From Carya illinoinensis (taxonomy: Eukaryota > Streptophyta > Magnoliopsida > Fagales > Juglandaceae), in NCBI RefSeq assembly GCF_018687715.1, contig NC_056758.1, forward strand, positions 19,755,001 through 19,819,000: a stretch of 64,000 nt of DNA, in the 5' to 3' direction. The position numbers were made by a program, and so were the translations under genes. The notes under the pieces were generated by a model. It worked only from the letters and a program-made list of their open reading frames with translations. It was not told the origin of the DNA and searched no databases. Positions 1 to 11,032 of the stretch are shown one piece after another; positions within the stretch are counted from its first letter, which is position 1; the number at the start of each line of letters is the position of its first letter.

Positions 1-479
1 ATTCAGAATAAATCAGATAAACAAAGAGAGAATTGCATTAAATTAGCATAGACAATCAAGCATAGTTCGAAAATAGGTTACATCGTTTTCCTAGAATGAA
101 GAAAATTTAGCTCATGCTAGAAATGAAATTCAACATAAACGAATTCACCATAATTGTTCTGAGAAGATGGGAAGAAGAAAATAAACATTGAAAAATCCTT
201 CTTGCAGCCTCAACTCGTCGTCAAAAGCTCAAGGGAACGATTCAACGCTTTTCTCTCGTCTGTGCTCGTGTATGATTCCAACGTACGTGCAATAATTGGA
301 ATTCCGTCTCCAAAAATAGATGAATTGAATCCCTCAAACTGTGTTTTTCTCTCCCAAGAAGTGTTCTCCAGTCAAAACTCGCGGCTCTAGAGTGAAAAAT
401 TGCTTTTATATGGTCTCACGGCGGAAAACCTAAAATCTGTCAAAATACGATGTTCGCTCAAATGGGGTGTCGAGCGCGC
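1..479. other. Unclassified AT-rich sequence, no gene seen
   Basis: No recognisable protein domain, RNA gene or element end is visible. A 62-codon open frame at 202-390 has no family resemblance that I can recognise and probably opens by chance. The stretch leads straight into the CGCTCGAGCG repeat block and may belong to the same unrecognised element. Confidence 0.4.
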
Positions 480-690
480 GTCGAGCGTTCAACTCTGCCT
501 GATTTCGCTCGAGCGTCCTATCGAGTGCACATCGAGCGTTCGACTCTGCCTGATTTCGCTTGAGCGGCCAATGTCTCCGCTCGAGCGATCTTTGTTTTTC
601 AGCAACCCGCTCGAGCTCCCTGTCGAGCGGCAGTAGAGCGTTTGAATCTGCCTGAATTCGCTCGAGCGGCCAAAAGCCTCCGCTCGAGCG
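480..690. repeat. Degenerate repeats with the palindrome CGCTCGAGCG
   Basis: The self-complementary decamer CGCTCGAGCG occurs exactly at 506-515, 578-587, 659-668 and 681-690, and with one change at 557-566 and 608-617. It sits in a longer degenerate unit with a CTGCCTGATTTCGCTCGAGCG-like core, seen three times (about 491, 543 and 643). Both strands stay open for about 80-97 codons, which is a by-product of the repeats and not evidence of a gene. I do not recognise the element family. Confidence 0.8.
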
Positions 691-2344
691 AACTTGTAAA
701 ATCTGCAATATGAAATTTTGCAAGTCATCAATGAACTAGGTGTCCATGTTTATAAAATAAAACGTGCTTACTAATTTAAAGAGGGTAACAACAGAAAACA
801 TTAAACTGTATAATTAAAAGTCTTTTGTACAAAACATTATGCCTAGGCTTTCATGCTCTTCCCCTTGGGCCGTGCCTGTCCTGACTTGTTTTGCTCATCT
901 TATCTCTGGGAGAGCACACATAAAAACTAAAATGACTCGAAAACTCATAAGCATTACTTCATACAGTTAAAATATAATAACGTAGGTTTTTAGTCATGCA
1001 TTCATCACTCCATACGTACTATACATAAGACATTCGTTCATTTAAAACATTAAGAGGTGGAGTTTTTCTTGAAGAAAGATTTATCGTTTGTAAAATGTTT
1101 CTTTTCCTTCGTAAAACATTTCTCCACACCTCGTGCCTTCATTTCTTAAAGGGTCATTGTGATATCCGCTCCTTCTTTCTTCTTCTTTATGAGCTTCGAT
1201 CTATGTGTTAAACTTCGATCTACGTGTTGACCCTCATTATACATGTTGAGCCTTGACCTACGTGCCGAGCTTCGGTTTACGTGTTAAGCCTTATCCTAAG
1301 CGTTGTACCTCAATGGCGTGTTACGAAAGTTATCCAGCAGATTTCAAAGTGAGATAGATATTTTAATGCTTACGGATATTCTAAAAATTATGAAAATATC
1401 TATAGAAGATATTTTCAGTATTTTTAGATGAGCTTGTTTTTAATGTAGCACAATTATAATATTTTAATGAGCTCTAAAAATTACTTATATTAAATATTTT
1501 AGTTGTTTTAAAATATTAAAAGGTTAACTTTATGTTGAAAACTCTTATTTAATTTAAATGATTTTATCCTCTTTGAGTAATTAACGATACTTTATCATTT
1601 TAAATAATGATGAAGAAATACTATTTTATAAACTTTAGTTGCACTTACAGTCACTACCTCTTCCAAACTTGATGTTCCACCTCGGATGCTGATCCAATAA
1701 GATGAACCTTCACCTTCATGATTCACCTTGGGGTTAAGATACTAAGACCTTCATCTTACTCTTCGTATTAACCACATTCCGATGCATGACTCAGACTAAC
1801 TAAGTCATGCATCCCAATCTTAGACAACATACCCATTACTACCTTCATGCATCCTCACCGACACTTCATCCTTATTCCCATCTATACATGCCAAACTGCT
1901 TTAAGCCAACCTTGAGGCTTAAACATTCTGTAACCATGCTTAGGACAGATAACCCATTATATATGGTAAATCCATCTGGCACACATGTCTCAGTAGATGC
2001 ACATGTACCTTACACCCTTATCACCTAAGATCAACATATAATCCGTTGAATGCCCACTTGTAGAAACAAGCCCCATACTACGATACAAACTTTTACTCAA
2101 ACTTGGTCAGCAAGACTTTTCTACTTCTCAACCCTTTACAAGTTCATCCCAACACTTAACACAACAAGACTCTATTCACACTACACCTCCATCGCGTGAC
2201 ATAGCTTGAGGCTATTCCCAAGCTACATCATGACATCCGTTACTATGACAGGGTCACCTCACAACTACTCCAAGACACTATTCTATAGTTCCCAACACTA
2301 CCCACACGTCCTACGCTACTTGCTATGCCATCCAACCATTTGTG
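691..2344. other. Unclassified non-coding repeat-like DNA
   Basis: No coding domain is recognised. The texture (short direct repeats, AT-rich blocks at about 1430-1630, C-rich strand at 1800-2340) resembles a decayed LTR read on the minus strand, but no TG/CA ends, primer site or TSD could be placed. The 73-codon frame at 1807-2028 is compositionally ordinary and unsupported. Confidence 0.4.
1192..1310. repeat. Short degenerate tandem repeat, about 21-24 bp
   Basis: A unit of the type GAGCTTCGATCTACGTGTTA recurs about five times with variation (near 1191, 1210, 1230, 1248 and 1268). Spacing is irregular, so it is a decayed minisatellite. Confidence 0.55.
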
Positions 2345-2620
2345 ACACATCATCCGGTGCATCACGACACCACACGGAGTACACTCCACGTAAACTCTCC
2401 TCCATCCACACTACGCCATACATTAATACGATGCACACAACACAATGCATCACTACACAACATGGAGTACACACCATGTGTACTCCCTTCCATTATGCGA
2501 CACCACACACTACTACGACGCACACCACATGGTGTGTCACTACACGTCCTAGAGTACAAGCCACACATACTCCCTACACAACACTATGCCACACTACAGC
2601 ACACACTTCACACCCACACT
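2345..2620. repeat. Tandem repeat, three copies of about 88 bp, CA-rich
   Basis: Homologous starts of the type ATCACTACAC occur at 2361, 2449 and 2536, each followed about 15 bp later by GAGTACA. The period is 87-88 bp and copies differ by many substitutions. The long His/Thr-rich open frame over this stretch is an artefact of the CA-rich strand having few stop codons. Confidence 0.75.
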
Positions 2621-2699
2621 TCACAACACACTACACAATTACGCTCAACACGTCACTACACAGTGAACTGCACAATCAGCCAACAAACATGTAAATAAA

Positions 2700-3012
2700 T
2701 AATGAGGGAAAGAGGGTTATACCATCATCTGGATTAACTCGTGTGTTACCTACTACCTATCATGGTCGATGACGTCTGAAGAGTCATACGTGGCGGCTAA
2801 ACCATGTACGGTGGCTATCCACCTTGTATGGTGGATGTCCACCACATAAAATGGCCATTTTGGCTTAAGGATGAACTAGGGAAGGCTCATGATGGCCTCA
2901 TGGTGGTTGGGGTGTCGGAGCACAGTGGAGCCATGGGTTTCAAGAGTTAGGCTATAGGTTTCAAGACAAGGAAATGGAGGAGGAAGCTTGGCTAGTTGTT
3001 GGTTCGCTATGG
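2700..3012. other. Unclassified non-coding sequence
   Basis: Contains short GGTGGATGTCCACC-like inverted motifs near 2810-2840 and runs into the 129-bp repeat. No gene or element boundary is recognised. Confidence 0.4.
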
Positions 3013-3270
3013 AGGGGCTTGAGAGGTGCAGTGGAGTTATGGTAGTGAGGTGGAGGCGGCATGGTGGTTAGAGGGCGGCAAATCTCAGCCAAATGGGTAG
3101 AGAAACCCATGAGAGAGCATAAGAGGATGTGAGAGAGATGTAGGGGCTTGATAGGTGCAGTGAAGCTATGGTGGTGAGGTGGAGGCAGCATGGTGGTTGG
3201 AGGGCAGAAGATCTCAACCAAATGGCAGAGAAACCCATGAGAGCATAAAAGGGCGTGAGAGAGATGGAGG
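3013..3270. repeat. Tandem duplication, period 129 bp
   Basis: AGGGGCTTGA begins copies at 3013 and 3142. The copies share blocks such as AGGTGGAGGC, CATGGTGGTT and AGAAACCCATGAGAG, and differ mostly by single substitutions and 2-4 bp indels. Related wording recurs at 15660-15760, on the other side of the hAT and LTR insertions, which suggests one interrupted repeat region. Confidence 0.8.
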
Positions 3271-3539
3271 GCTTGGCTGGGCATGAGGAGGCTACGGGGA
3301 GGTCATGGGTGGTGTTAGGGACCTCGTCTAGTCCCTAAATATTAGGATCTTCTAGCTCTGCTTCTCCTTAATATGACTAAAGTGCCTCGTCTTCTTACTT
3401 GTCTTTACTTGAGTATGGATCTTGAGTAGTGGTGTTTGATGTATAATGATGGTTTTTAGTGTGATTGTGGATTGGGAAATTTTTAGAATGAATATGAGCA
3501 ATGGAATGATTTGGACGAATTGGATGGTTTCTCTTGGTT

Positions 3540-3850
3540 TTGGCGGCACATAGGGAAATTTAGGGTTTGGTGATTAGGGTTGGCGCCACCTAGGATGATC
3601 TACGGTTTGTGGAAGTGAGGCTAGGGTTTGCGATAGATGAGATGAGATCCAAAAGTGTAGGATCACTTTAGGGTTGATGGGATATGGCTAGGGTTAGAAT
3701 ATGTAGGGCTTTTAGGGTTTTAGAAGAATTCCTAAGATTTAAGACTTAGTGGAGGCTAGGGTTAGGGTTTCCTAAAATGTAGAAAATCCTTATGGGATCT
3801 AGGGCTTTCACCCAAGGCAATGGAGGCACTAGATCTAGGGTTTTATGGCC
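3540..3850 (+). repeat. TAGGGTTT-rich stretch
   Basis: Many copies of TAGGGTTT or TTTAGGG, the plant telomere-type heptamer, are scattered here in one orientation, separated by unique bases. They are not in a perfect array. Interstitial telomere-like sequence or simple drift of an LTR are both possible. Confidence 0.5.
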
Positions 3851-4746
3851 TTATGAGATGAATGATTAATGGAATATGGATGAATGGAGGCTAAAATAGC
3901 GTTTGGTGGGTAGGAAAATATATGGAAAGTGAATGGAATTTGGCAACACGGCTAGATCTTCTTAGAATAGTAGATCTGTGTTATAAGGATGAATGAATCA
4001 ATGGATGAATAATGGAATGAAGTTGGTGTGAGGAATGATGGATTTGTAAAGATGATGAAATCAAAAGAAAATAACAATGAAAGTAAATTAACAATGGAAT
4101 TGAGAAAAGAAACTGATCATAAGATTGATAAATGAATCATCACCCATTCACGAATTACGAGGTGAAGATCCTTTACTTGGGATTCATGAATTGTTCCCAA
4201 GTAGCCCAAGTGCTAAGCACCGTAAACAGATCTCAAGACACTACTCTGTCCACCATGGAAATTTGCCAAAAGATGCAAAAAGAAATGCTAAGGGTTCTGC
4301 TTATAGGTTTACAAAGTGGAAACCCTAATAGGTCCCATAAATAATAAAAGACTTAAAATAAATAAAATAACTAGATCTGGCCGTGGGATCCATAGTGGCC
4401 CACGGCTTGCCTTGAGCTAGGATGGCCCATGGGCATTGTTGCCATGGTTGCATGGTTGGTGGCTTGCGCTTGCATGGCTGGTGGGCTACGTGCATGGCTG
4501 GTGGGCTGTGTGTATGGCCTGCATGCTGGGCAGGCTAGTGGCCTGAGCATGCGCCTTGCATGGCATGGCCTACACGTGTGCATGGCCTAGCATGTGCATG
4601 CTGGGTTGGCTTGCACCCACACTATGCTACACATGTTGCTGCACATTAGCCTAGTCACTAACCCCACTAGTATACCGGTGTGCGTTGGCTAGGCCAAGAG
4701 CCTCGCTGGCATGCTGCAACATGCAGGCCATGCTATTGGTGTACTA
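3851..4746. other. Unclassified sequence with GCATGG-rich block
   Basis: Bases 4430-4640 hold irregular repeats built from GCATGGC and GGTGGGCT. Similar GCATGG-rich text continues at 15515-15660, so the hAT and LTR elements in between appear to have landed inside one older repeat. No coding sequence is seen. Confidence 0.45.
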
Positions 4747-5407
4747 TAGGGGTGAAAAACCGACTATACGGTTCGGTTTATTAGAGAAACTGAAACCGAC
4801 CGGCCGACCTTACAAAGGCATAGAAACTGGCCAAAACCGACCGTGTAAGGGGGTAAAACCGGCCGGACCGCTTGCCGGCCGGTTCACGGTCGGTTTGTCG
4901 GTTCTATGCGATTTGGGCCAGACCTTTTGGGCCTTTTTAAAGTCCAATTCATCCTCTTTTTGGGCTCAATTCAGTAGTTAAGATCATCAACATTTGCAGG
5001 CTTTTATTTGCTGAAATTTTAAAATTAAATTTAAATATTCAATTTCATTTTTATTTTAATGTCATTTATACTACTAGTAACTAATAACTAACTACTAATA
5101 CTACTTATATACTTACTACTTAACTAAAAGCAAATAAATAAAAAACTCCACTAAATGTTTAATACACATTACAAACAAAACCAAATTGTCTTAAGCAAAT
5201 AAGCAACAATTGTTCCAAATATAGATTCCAAATTGTCTTTAAATAAGAGAGCAATCTTCATTCTTCAAGTCTTCAAGATTCCAAATAGATGTCCAATGCA
5301 GTATTCGACTCTTCAGTCATCAATAGTTGTGATGCACGATGCTCCTAACTCTATATAGAAAAACATCAAATAATCAATATTAATAAATTATGATAATGAA
5401 AAAGAAT

Positions 5408-7561
5408 TTAAATTAAATTATAAAAGCAAATGAATATGTAAATACTAAATTGAATGAGAAAAATATTACCAGATTCTACTACAAAGCTTTCAACATTATC
5501 CATGGCCTCTCGAATATGAATTGGGGTTGATGGATGTCGCAACCAATTCTGAGTACAAATAAGTGCCTCAATAGTTCTCGGAGCCAATGAACTCCAGAAA
5601 GGATCAAGTACAACGCCTCCCGTACTAAATGCTAATTCTGATGCAACCGTGGAAACAGGCATCGGCAATAAGTCTCATGCAATCCTCGCAAGAATAGGAT
5701 AATTAGGCTCATTAACTTTCCACCAGTTCACCAAGTCAAAAGATTGGATGAATGCCTCACAACCATCTGAAAAATACCGGTCAATCTCTATTTTGGCAAA
5801 TGTAGATCCAGAGGCACTCGATGCTAGCAACCACTCAGCAAAAAATTGTGACTCATGATTGTCTTCACTAACTTTTGTGGATGTAGATGGCAGAGGGGGA
5901 ACATGTTCAGTCGAGTTAACCGAGCTAGAACTGAAAGCATCATTATACTCCGCATACAAATCTGATAATAACTTCTCACATTCAACACCAACTCCTCAGC
6001 CTGACACTCATCATGAATTTTTTTCAGGTGGAAAGTAAGAAGCCCCAACTTACTACGTGGATCAAGCACAACTGCAATCAACAACATCAAGTTCATCCTA
6101 TCCAATGAACCCCAATATTTATCATATTTAATTCTCATGCTCACGGCCATATTCATCAAACAATTATTATCACTTTCACTCAGCCTAACCAACTCTTTTT
6201 GAAGCACACAAATCTCCAAAAAACTGGTATTTGCGGTGACATACAAAGACCCAAAAAATCTACAAGTGGCATCATAAAACATTTTCAAAAATTTTACAAA
6301 TACCTGCACTGTCTCCCACTCCTTAGCTCTAGGAGGTCCAATGTTTCCATCCTTAAAGTAAGAGAGAAAATTGTGATCCTCACTCTCCATCCACCTGAAA
6401 GCCTTCTCAAAATTTTCAGCCGCCTCCAACATTATGTAAGTTGAATTCCATCGGGTTTGCACATCAAGGGACAACATTTTTTTACTATCAATTTTCTCCT
6501 TTTCTGCACATCTCTTAAACTTCTCTAACCTTGCAGGGGAGGAGCGCACATATCTAACCGCATTTCTAACTATTGTAATGGCGTCATTACACTCCTTAAG
6601 ACCCTCATTCACGACAAGGTTTAGAATATGAGCACAACATCTCATGTGCATATACTTTTCCCTCAACACATTCCCCATCAAAAAATGCCTCAAATATGAA
6701 ATTACAGTATCATTTGAGCTAGCATTATCAACAATAACAGTAAATATCTTATCAATACCCCAATGAAGAAGACATGATTCAATATATTTTCCAATAGTAT
6801 CCCCTCGATGATTAGGGATTAAACAAAAATTAATGATTTTCTTTTGCAATTTCCAATCATTATCAATGAAATGAGCAGTTAGGCACATATAATTCAGATT
6901 TTGTACCGATGTCCACGTATCGGTAGTTAATGAAATCCTCATTCCCCCCATCCTTAAACAACTTCTTAAGTTTGGCCTTTTCAGATGAAAAAAGTTTCAT
7001 ACAATCTCTTGCAACCGTTACTCGACATGGCACCTTAAATCTAGGTTCAAGCAACCAAACAATCTTCTTAAATCCTTGCCCTTCAACAAATCTAAATGGT
7101 AATTCATCAATAATTACCATCTCCGCAAGTGCCAACCTCACAGCCTCTTCACTATATTTGTGGGTAACAAGATTCCTTATGACACTCTCACTCTCTCCAA
7201 CCCCCTCCGAAGTTGCCTCACCTACCAATGTTTTTTGGTATTTATCCAATGGCCCACATTTAGGAGGATTCTTGGGACATGAAGGTAGATGGTTTTGCAT
7301 GGTTGAAGTTCCATTCCTCTTAGAGTGGCAAGCATATAATTTACCACAATAATTACACCTGGCCTTAGGATCATCTACCGCACAACCCTCAACTTTTGTA
7401 AAATGGTCCCAAATTATTGACGGATCTTTTCCCTTCCGTTTCTTAGGACGTGGACAATTACTACTATTAGGGCCACTTTGGGGTCTTGGTGTTTGGGTCT
7501 CTTCCAAATTAACTGTTTGGGAGTTCGAATCAAGATCAATTGGACTTGAAGAAGAATCCAT
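5408..7561 (-). pseudogene. hAT transposase (BED zinc finger, RNase-H-like core, dimerisation domain), broken
   Basis: The ATG is at 7561. Residues about 45-100 form a BED zinc finger (WDHF at the start, then CNYCGKLYACHSKRNGTS and a later H and C). The central part carries the RNase-H-like core with SLTTDTWTS and DNASSND. The C-terminal part carries the hAT dimerisation region (STVASELAFSTGG, then ALICTQNWLR). Three lesions are visible. A G6 run at 6949-6944 shifts frame after KDGG. A second one-base shift falls near 5975-5990. An in-frame TGA stands at 5674-5672, where relatives usually have an arginine codon. The last frame ends near 5467 at a GT that could be a splice donor, so a small terminal exon may follow. 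Such proteins bind transposon ends and cut and paste them in the nucleus. Confidence 0.92.
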
Positions 7562-8476
7562 CTACCATATGAAAAATCATATACATCACGTCATCATCGT
7601 CATGACTCATTACACAACAATTAAAAAAAACCAAAAAAAAAAAAAAAACCAACACAATTTGTCAATTACACAGCAGCTAGTTTGCAACATGGCAAATATC
7701 ACAAGTCTAAGACTCTAATCTATATTTTGGATCACTCATCAGTCATCAACCTCACTGGCTCACAGATTTTTTTTTTGATAAATAACCTCACTGGTTCACA
7801 TTCCACAATATTAAAAATTTAATTCACAACCAAACCATTTGATTTTAATCTAACAGGAATATAGAATACTCACAGTGAATTCAGATTCAATAAGTCTCCG
7901 ATTAGGCTTCACAGTGCTACTACGTGGATTCAAAACTTCAATATCCTTGTCCAGTATCCATACACAATACACAATACACAATTAATTATTTAGACAACAA
8001 ATATTTCAAATAATATAATAATAAATTAAAAAGAATGCCAAACCGTCCACTGTCCAGTGCAAATTAAAATGTTAGAATTATAATTTTATATAAACACAAA
8101 TTATAATGAGTAGTTATAATAAATAGAAATTAAAATACTCTGTTAAACTGGACTACAAAATATAAAATAGAAAAACTGAAATTAAAATAAAGAATAAAAG
8201 GTAATCTTACCGTGGGGGTGAGCGGCGAGCCGATGAGGTGCGGCGGTGCACTCCGTGAGGTAGGGCTGTACAGGAACGTGAGCTGTGAGGTGCGCCGCTC
8301 GTCGCTGGAGAGTGAGACTGTGAGAGTGAGTCGGCCGGTTCAGTGACTGTGAGGGTGAGGGTGACTACGTGAGCGAGAGGTGGCTGGAACAACGGAACGG
8401 GAAGAAGAATTTCAAGTGAGGGTCGAGACTCAAGAGAGTCTGAAAGCAAAAGGGTTAAGTTCTTAACCCTAGATTG

Positions 8477-8587
8477 AAACGGCGCCATTTGGCTTAGGCC
8501 AAACGGCACCGTTTCATTAGGTGATGCTTTTAATAAACCGGTTTTAAACGGCGCCGTTCCACTTAAATGAGTGAAACGGCGCCGTTT
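8477..8587. repeat. Four copies of palindrome AAACGGCGCCGTTT in hAT subterminal region
   Basis: The 14-bp palindrome is perfect at 8574-8587 and nearly so at 8477-8490, 8501-8514 and 8546-8559. It lies upstream of the transposase start, towards the right end of the element. hAT transposases bind clustered subterminal motifs, so binding sites are plausible, though this is inference. Confidence 0.75.
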
Positions 8588-8830
8588 AGATAAGTATATT
8601 TTTAAAAAATATATAAATATAAATAGTCGGCCGGTTCAGCGGTTTTTAGGGGGGTGAACCGCTGCCGAACCGACCGACATAGGTTTTACATAAATAGCAT
8701 CGACGGCCGACCGGTTCCTTGCCGGTTTCAGTCGGTTCTGTGTGGTGGCGGTCGGTTGGCGTCGGTGGCAGTCGGCGGCGTCGGTTCCTATACAGCCCTA
8801 GTGTACTAGCTAGTTATGGTGTAGGCATGT

Positions 8831-10735
8831 TGTGACATCTCGTTTTTTCGTGTATTTTCACTGAAGGAGTATTTTAATTTAATTAATATATTAGTTCTTT
8901 TATTTTAAATTATTGTATTTTAATTGGTTTTATTTTAGTTTGATGTGGTGTTTAATTTATTTTAGTCGTTTTATGATTTTTAAAATCGTTTTCGTCGGTT
9001 CAGTTTTGGATTCCGGAGGTGAGGATTGGACCTCATTTTCTTTCTCCATCTTTTCTTTTCACCTTTTTCTTTTTCCCTTTTTCCTTTTTTTCTTTTTCCT
9101 TTTCTTCTTTTCTTCTTTCTTTCTTTTTCTTTTTCTTCTTTTTCCTTCTCTCCCCGAGCACGCAAGCTCTCTCCCTCTCTTCCTGTCGCCGTCCAACCTT
9201 TAGCCCTGACCCACCTCCGTTTGGCCGATGTGGCCAACACCTCGCACCCAGAAAAGTCCCCCTCCGGTTGATGAACACCCCACCAAAAACCAGCCACATC
9301 CGAGCCGCCGTTAACCCCCTACAACCCATCTAAGCCGCACGGCTTTGAGCCATTTCTAGCACCGTCGCTCCACCTCCGGCCACCACCTCTTCACCACTTC
9401 ATCTCCTACCTCTTGTCGTCCTAACCCACCCATTTCTGGACCTGATCCATTGCCGAAGCAGCTCCCACGAGCTCAACTCCGATTTGCGCCTTTTTGCACT
9501 TCCACCACCACCCACGACCAAAACTCACTTCCATTAACTTCATAAATATCTCTAAACCATTCCCTATCAATTTCATGTCTTGGTTTGTCCCTGTTCGAAA
9601 GTGAGTATTTTACAACCCACAACCACAGTGTATTTTTCACTGTTGCTTTTTCTCCGCCGTTTGCAATGTCGTGATCCTTCGAAAAATACCTTATAGCGCT
9701 GTAAGTATTTTCCAAATTCTATTTTAGATTTAAATATATTTTTGCTCTTACAATAAATTATTTGACTGGTTGGTTGATTCCTGACTGAGTCCGAGAAGTT
9801 TAGGGGTCGGATGGATTGAGGACGGAGTTGATTGGTTTTGTTGTTTTTGTGTTTGGTTGGATGTTTTGTATTTTGAGGTGTGAATTGCATGTATGTACAT
9901 GTGGAACTTGAAAACTGGGCTTTCAAGCGAGAAATGTTTTTGGTATATGTGAACGATTGGATTGACTGGTTTGAGTCAGAGGCACGTGTAGGGATGGTGG
10001 TAAACAGGGACGGTGGTAGAATCTCGCCTGTGGTTCCCACCTATGGTGCACGTGACGTAGGGATGGTGGTAAGCAGGGACGGTGGTAGAATCCCGCCTGT
10101 GATTCTCGCCTACGGTGCACGCGTAGGGACGGTGGTGAGCAGGGATGGTGGTAGAGTCCCGCCTGCGATTCCCGCCTACAGTGATCTGATGGTCTGGTTT
10201 TTGGGCCATTATCGGGGATAATGGAGAGGTTATGTTTAAAGGTTATGTTTTGGGCCAAAATGGGATTTTGGCGTGCGTGGAAAAATGTGGTTTTTATGGG
10301 ACATGTGCATTTGCATTCTTTCATGCATATTGTTGAGTTTAATATGCTTTTATCTTGTGGCGTTTGGATCTTTACTTACCTGCGACACCATTTTGGTACT
10401 GTAGATTTTGATGCAGAGGTCGAGGAGGAGGAGGCTGAGCCCGAGGAGGCGGCTCCGCCGGAGTATTGATTTGGAGTTATGCCTTGTAGTTTGGTTTGAA
10501 GCAATATTTGTGGCTTGTAATATTTTATTATGTATGTTTTGAACGGTTTTGTATTAAACATAGAAAAATGCTGTTACTTAGTTATATGACTTTGTTTATC
10601 TGCTGCATGTTTTATTTTGCACACTTGTTGCATGTTCACACACTTGGCACTTGGCAATAGGGTGGTGACCCATGTTGTCATCATCCCGACGTCTCGATTT
10701 TCACGTGTCTGGACGTGGGATTTGGGGGCGTCACA
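8831..10735 (+). repeat. 5' LTR (1,905 bp)
   Basis: Begins TGTGACATC and ends GGCGTCACA. It holds a long polypyrimidine tract (9034-9160), a C-rich stretch, and an array of about 66 bp near 9988-10190 with three units; the partner LTR has two. Close to the end is an open frame finishing in EEEEAEPEEAAPPEY and a TGA (about 10420-10469). Confidence 0.93.
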
Positions 10736-10737
10736 GG

Positions 10738-10749
10738 TAGTATCAGAGC
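10738..10749 (+). other. Primer-binding site (initiator Met tRNA type)
   Basis: TAGTATCAGAGC lies two bases after the LTR end. It differs by one base from the canonical TGGTATCAGAGC present in the sister element at 60485, so it is a decayed minus-strand priming site. Confidence 0.85.
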
Positions 10750-11032
10750 AGTTCGGCTCTGGGTAAAACCACATGTCCCTTAGGTGTAGTGCCAGAAAGT
10801 TTTTAAAGTTGTGATTTGAAATTTATTTTTAAGTATAGTTGCTATTTGATTTGTTTTATTTGATTTGAATTTATTTGAGCTAATTTGCTTGTATTTGTTT
10901 ATTTAGTTATGTTATTGCATTCTAGTATGTTTTATTTTCTTGTTATGTGGTTTGGTTTTGGTTTTTGGTTTTATGTCGTTGGTTTTATTTGATTTTCTTA
11001 AAGGGTGTCAAAGGTTGTGCTGTGGTAGGAAA

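Larger units (their letters stand above)
4747..8800 (-). mobile_element. hAT DNA transposon with 8-bp target duplication
   Basis: The element is 4,054 bp. An exact 8-bp duplication GTGTACTA lies at 4739-4746 and 8801-8808. The ends are inverted: the left begins TAGGGGTG and reaches ACCGAC, and the reverse complement of the right begins TAGGGCTG and reaches ACCGAC. An 8-bp target duplication is the hallmark of the hAT superfamily. Inside, on the minus strand, is a BED-finger transposase gene with two frameshifts and a stop. The right subterminal region is GC-rich and palindromic. The element looks complete at its ends but is no longer autonomous as read here. Confidence 0.95.

Noticed and set aside
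2206..2698. 162- and 118-codon His/Thr-rich frames
   Set aside because: Stop-poor CA-rich tandem repeat, open in several frames at once.
4685..4981. 98-codon open frame
   Set aside because: It crosses the left end of the hAT element and has no domain.
8913..9333. Several overlapping open frames rich in Phe/Ser or Lys/Glu on both strands
   Set aside because: They arise from the LTR polypyrimidine tract, and the same pattern recurs at 13.85, 29.9, 32.4 and 58.4 kb in every LTR copy.
10738..10749. tRNA gene at the GTATCAGAGC motifs
   Set aside because: Only 12 bases match tRNA, in the position of a retroelement primer site; no cloverleaf follows.
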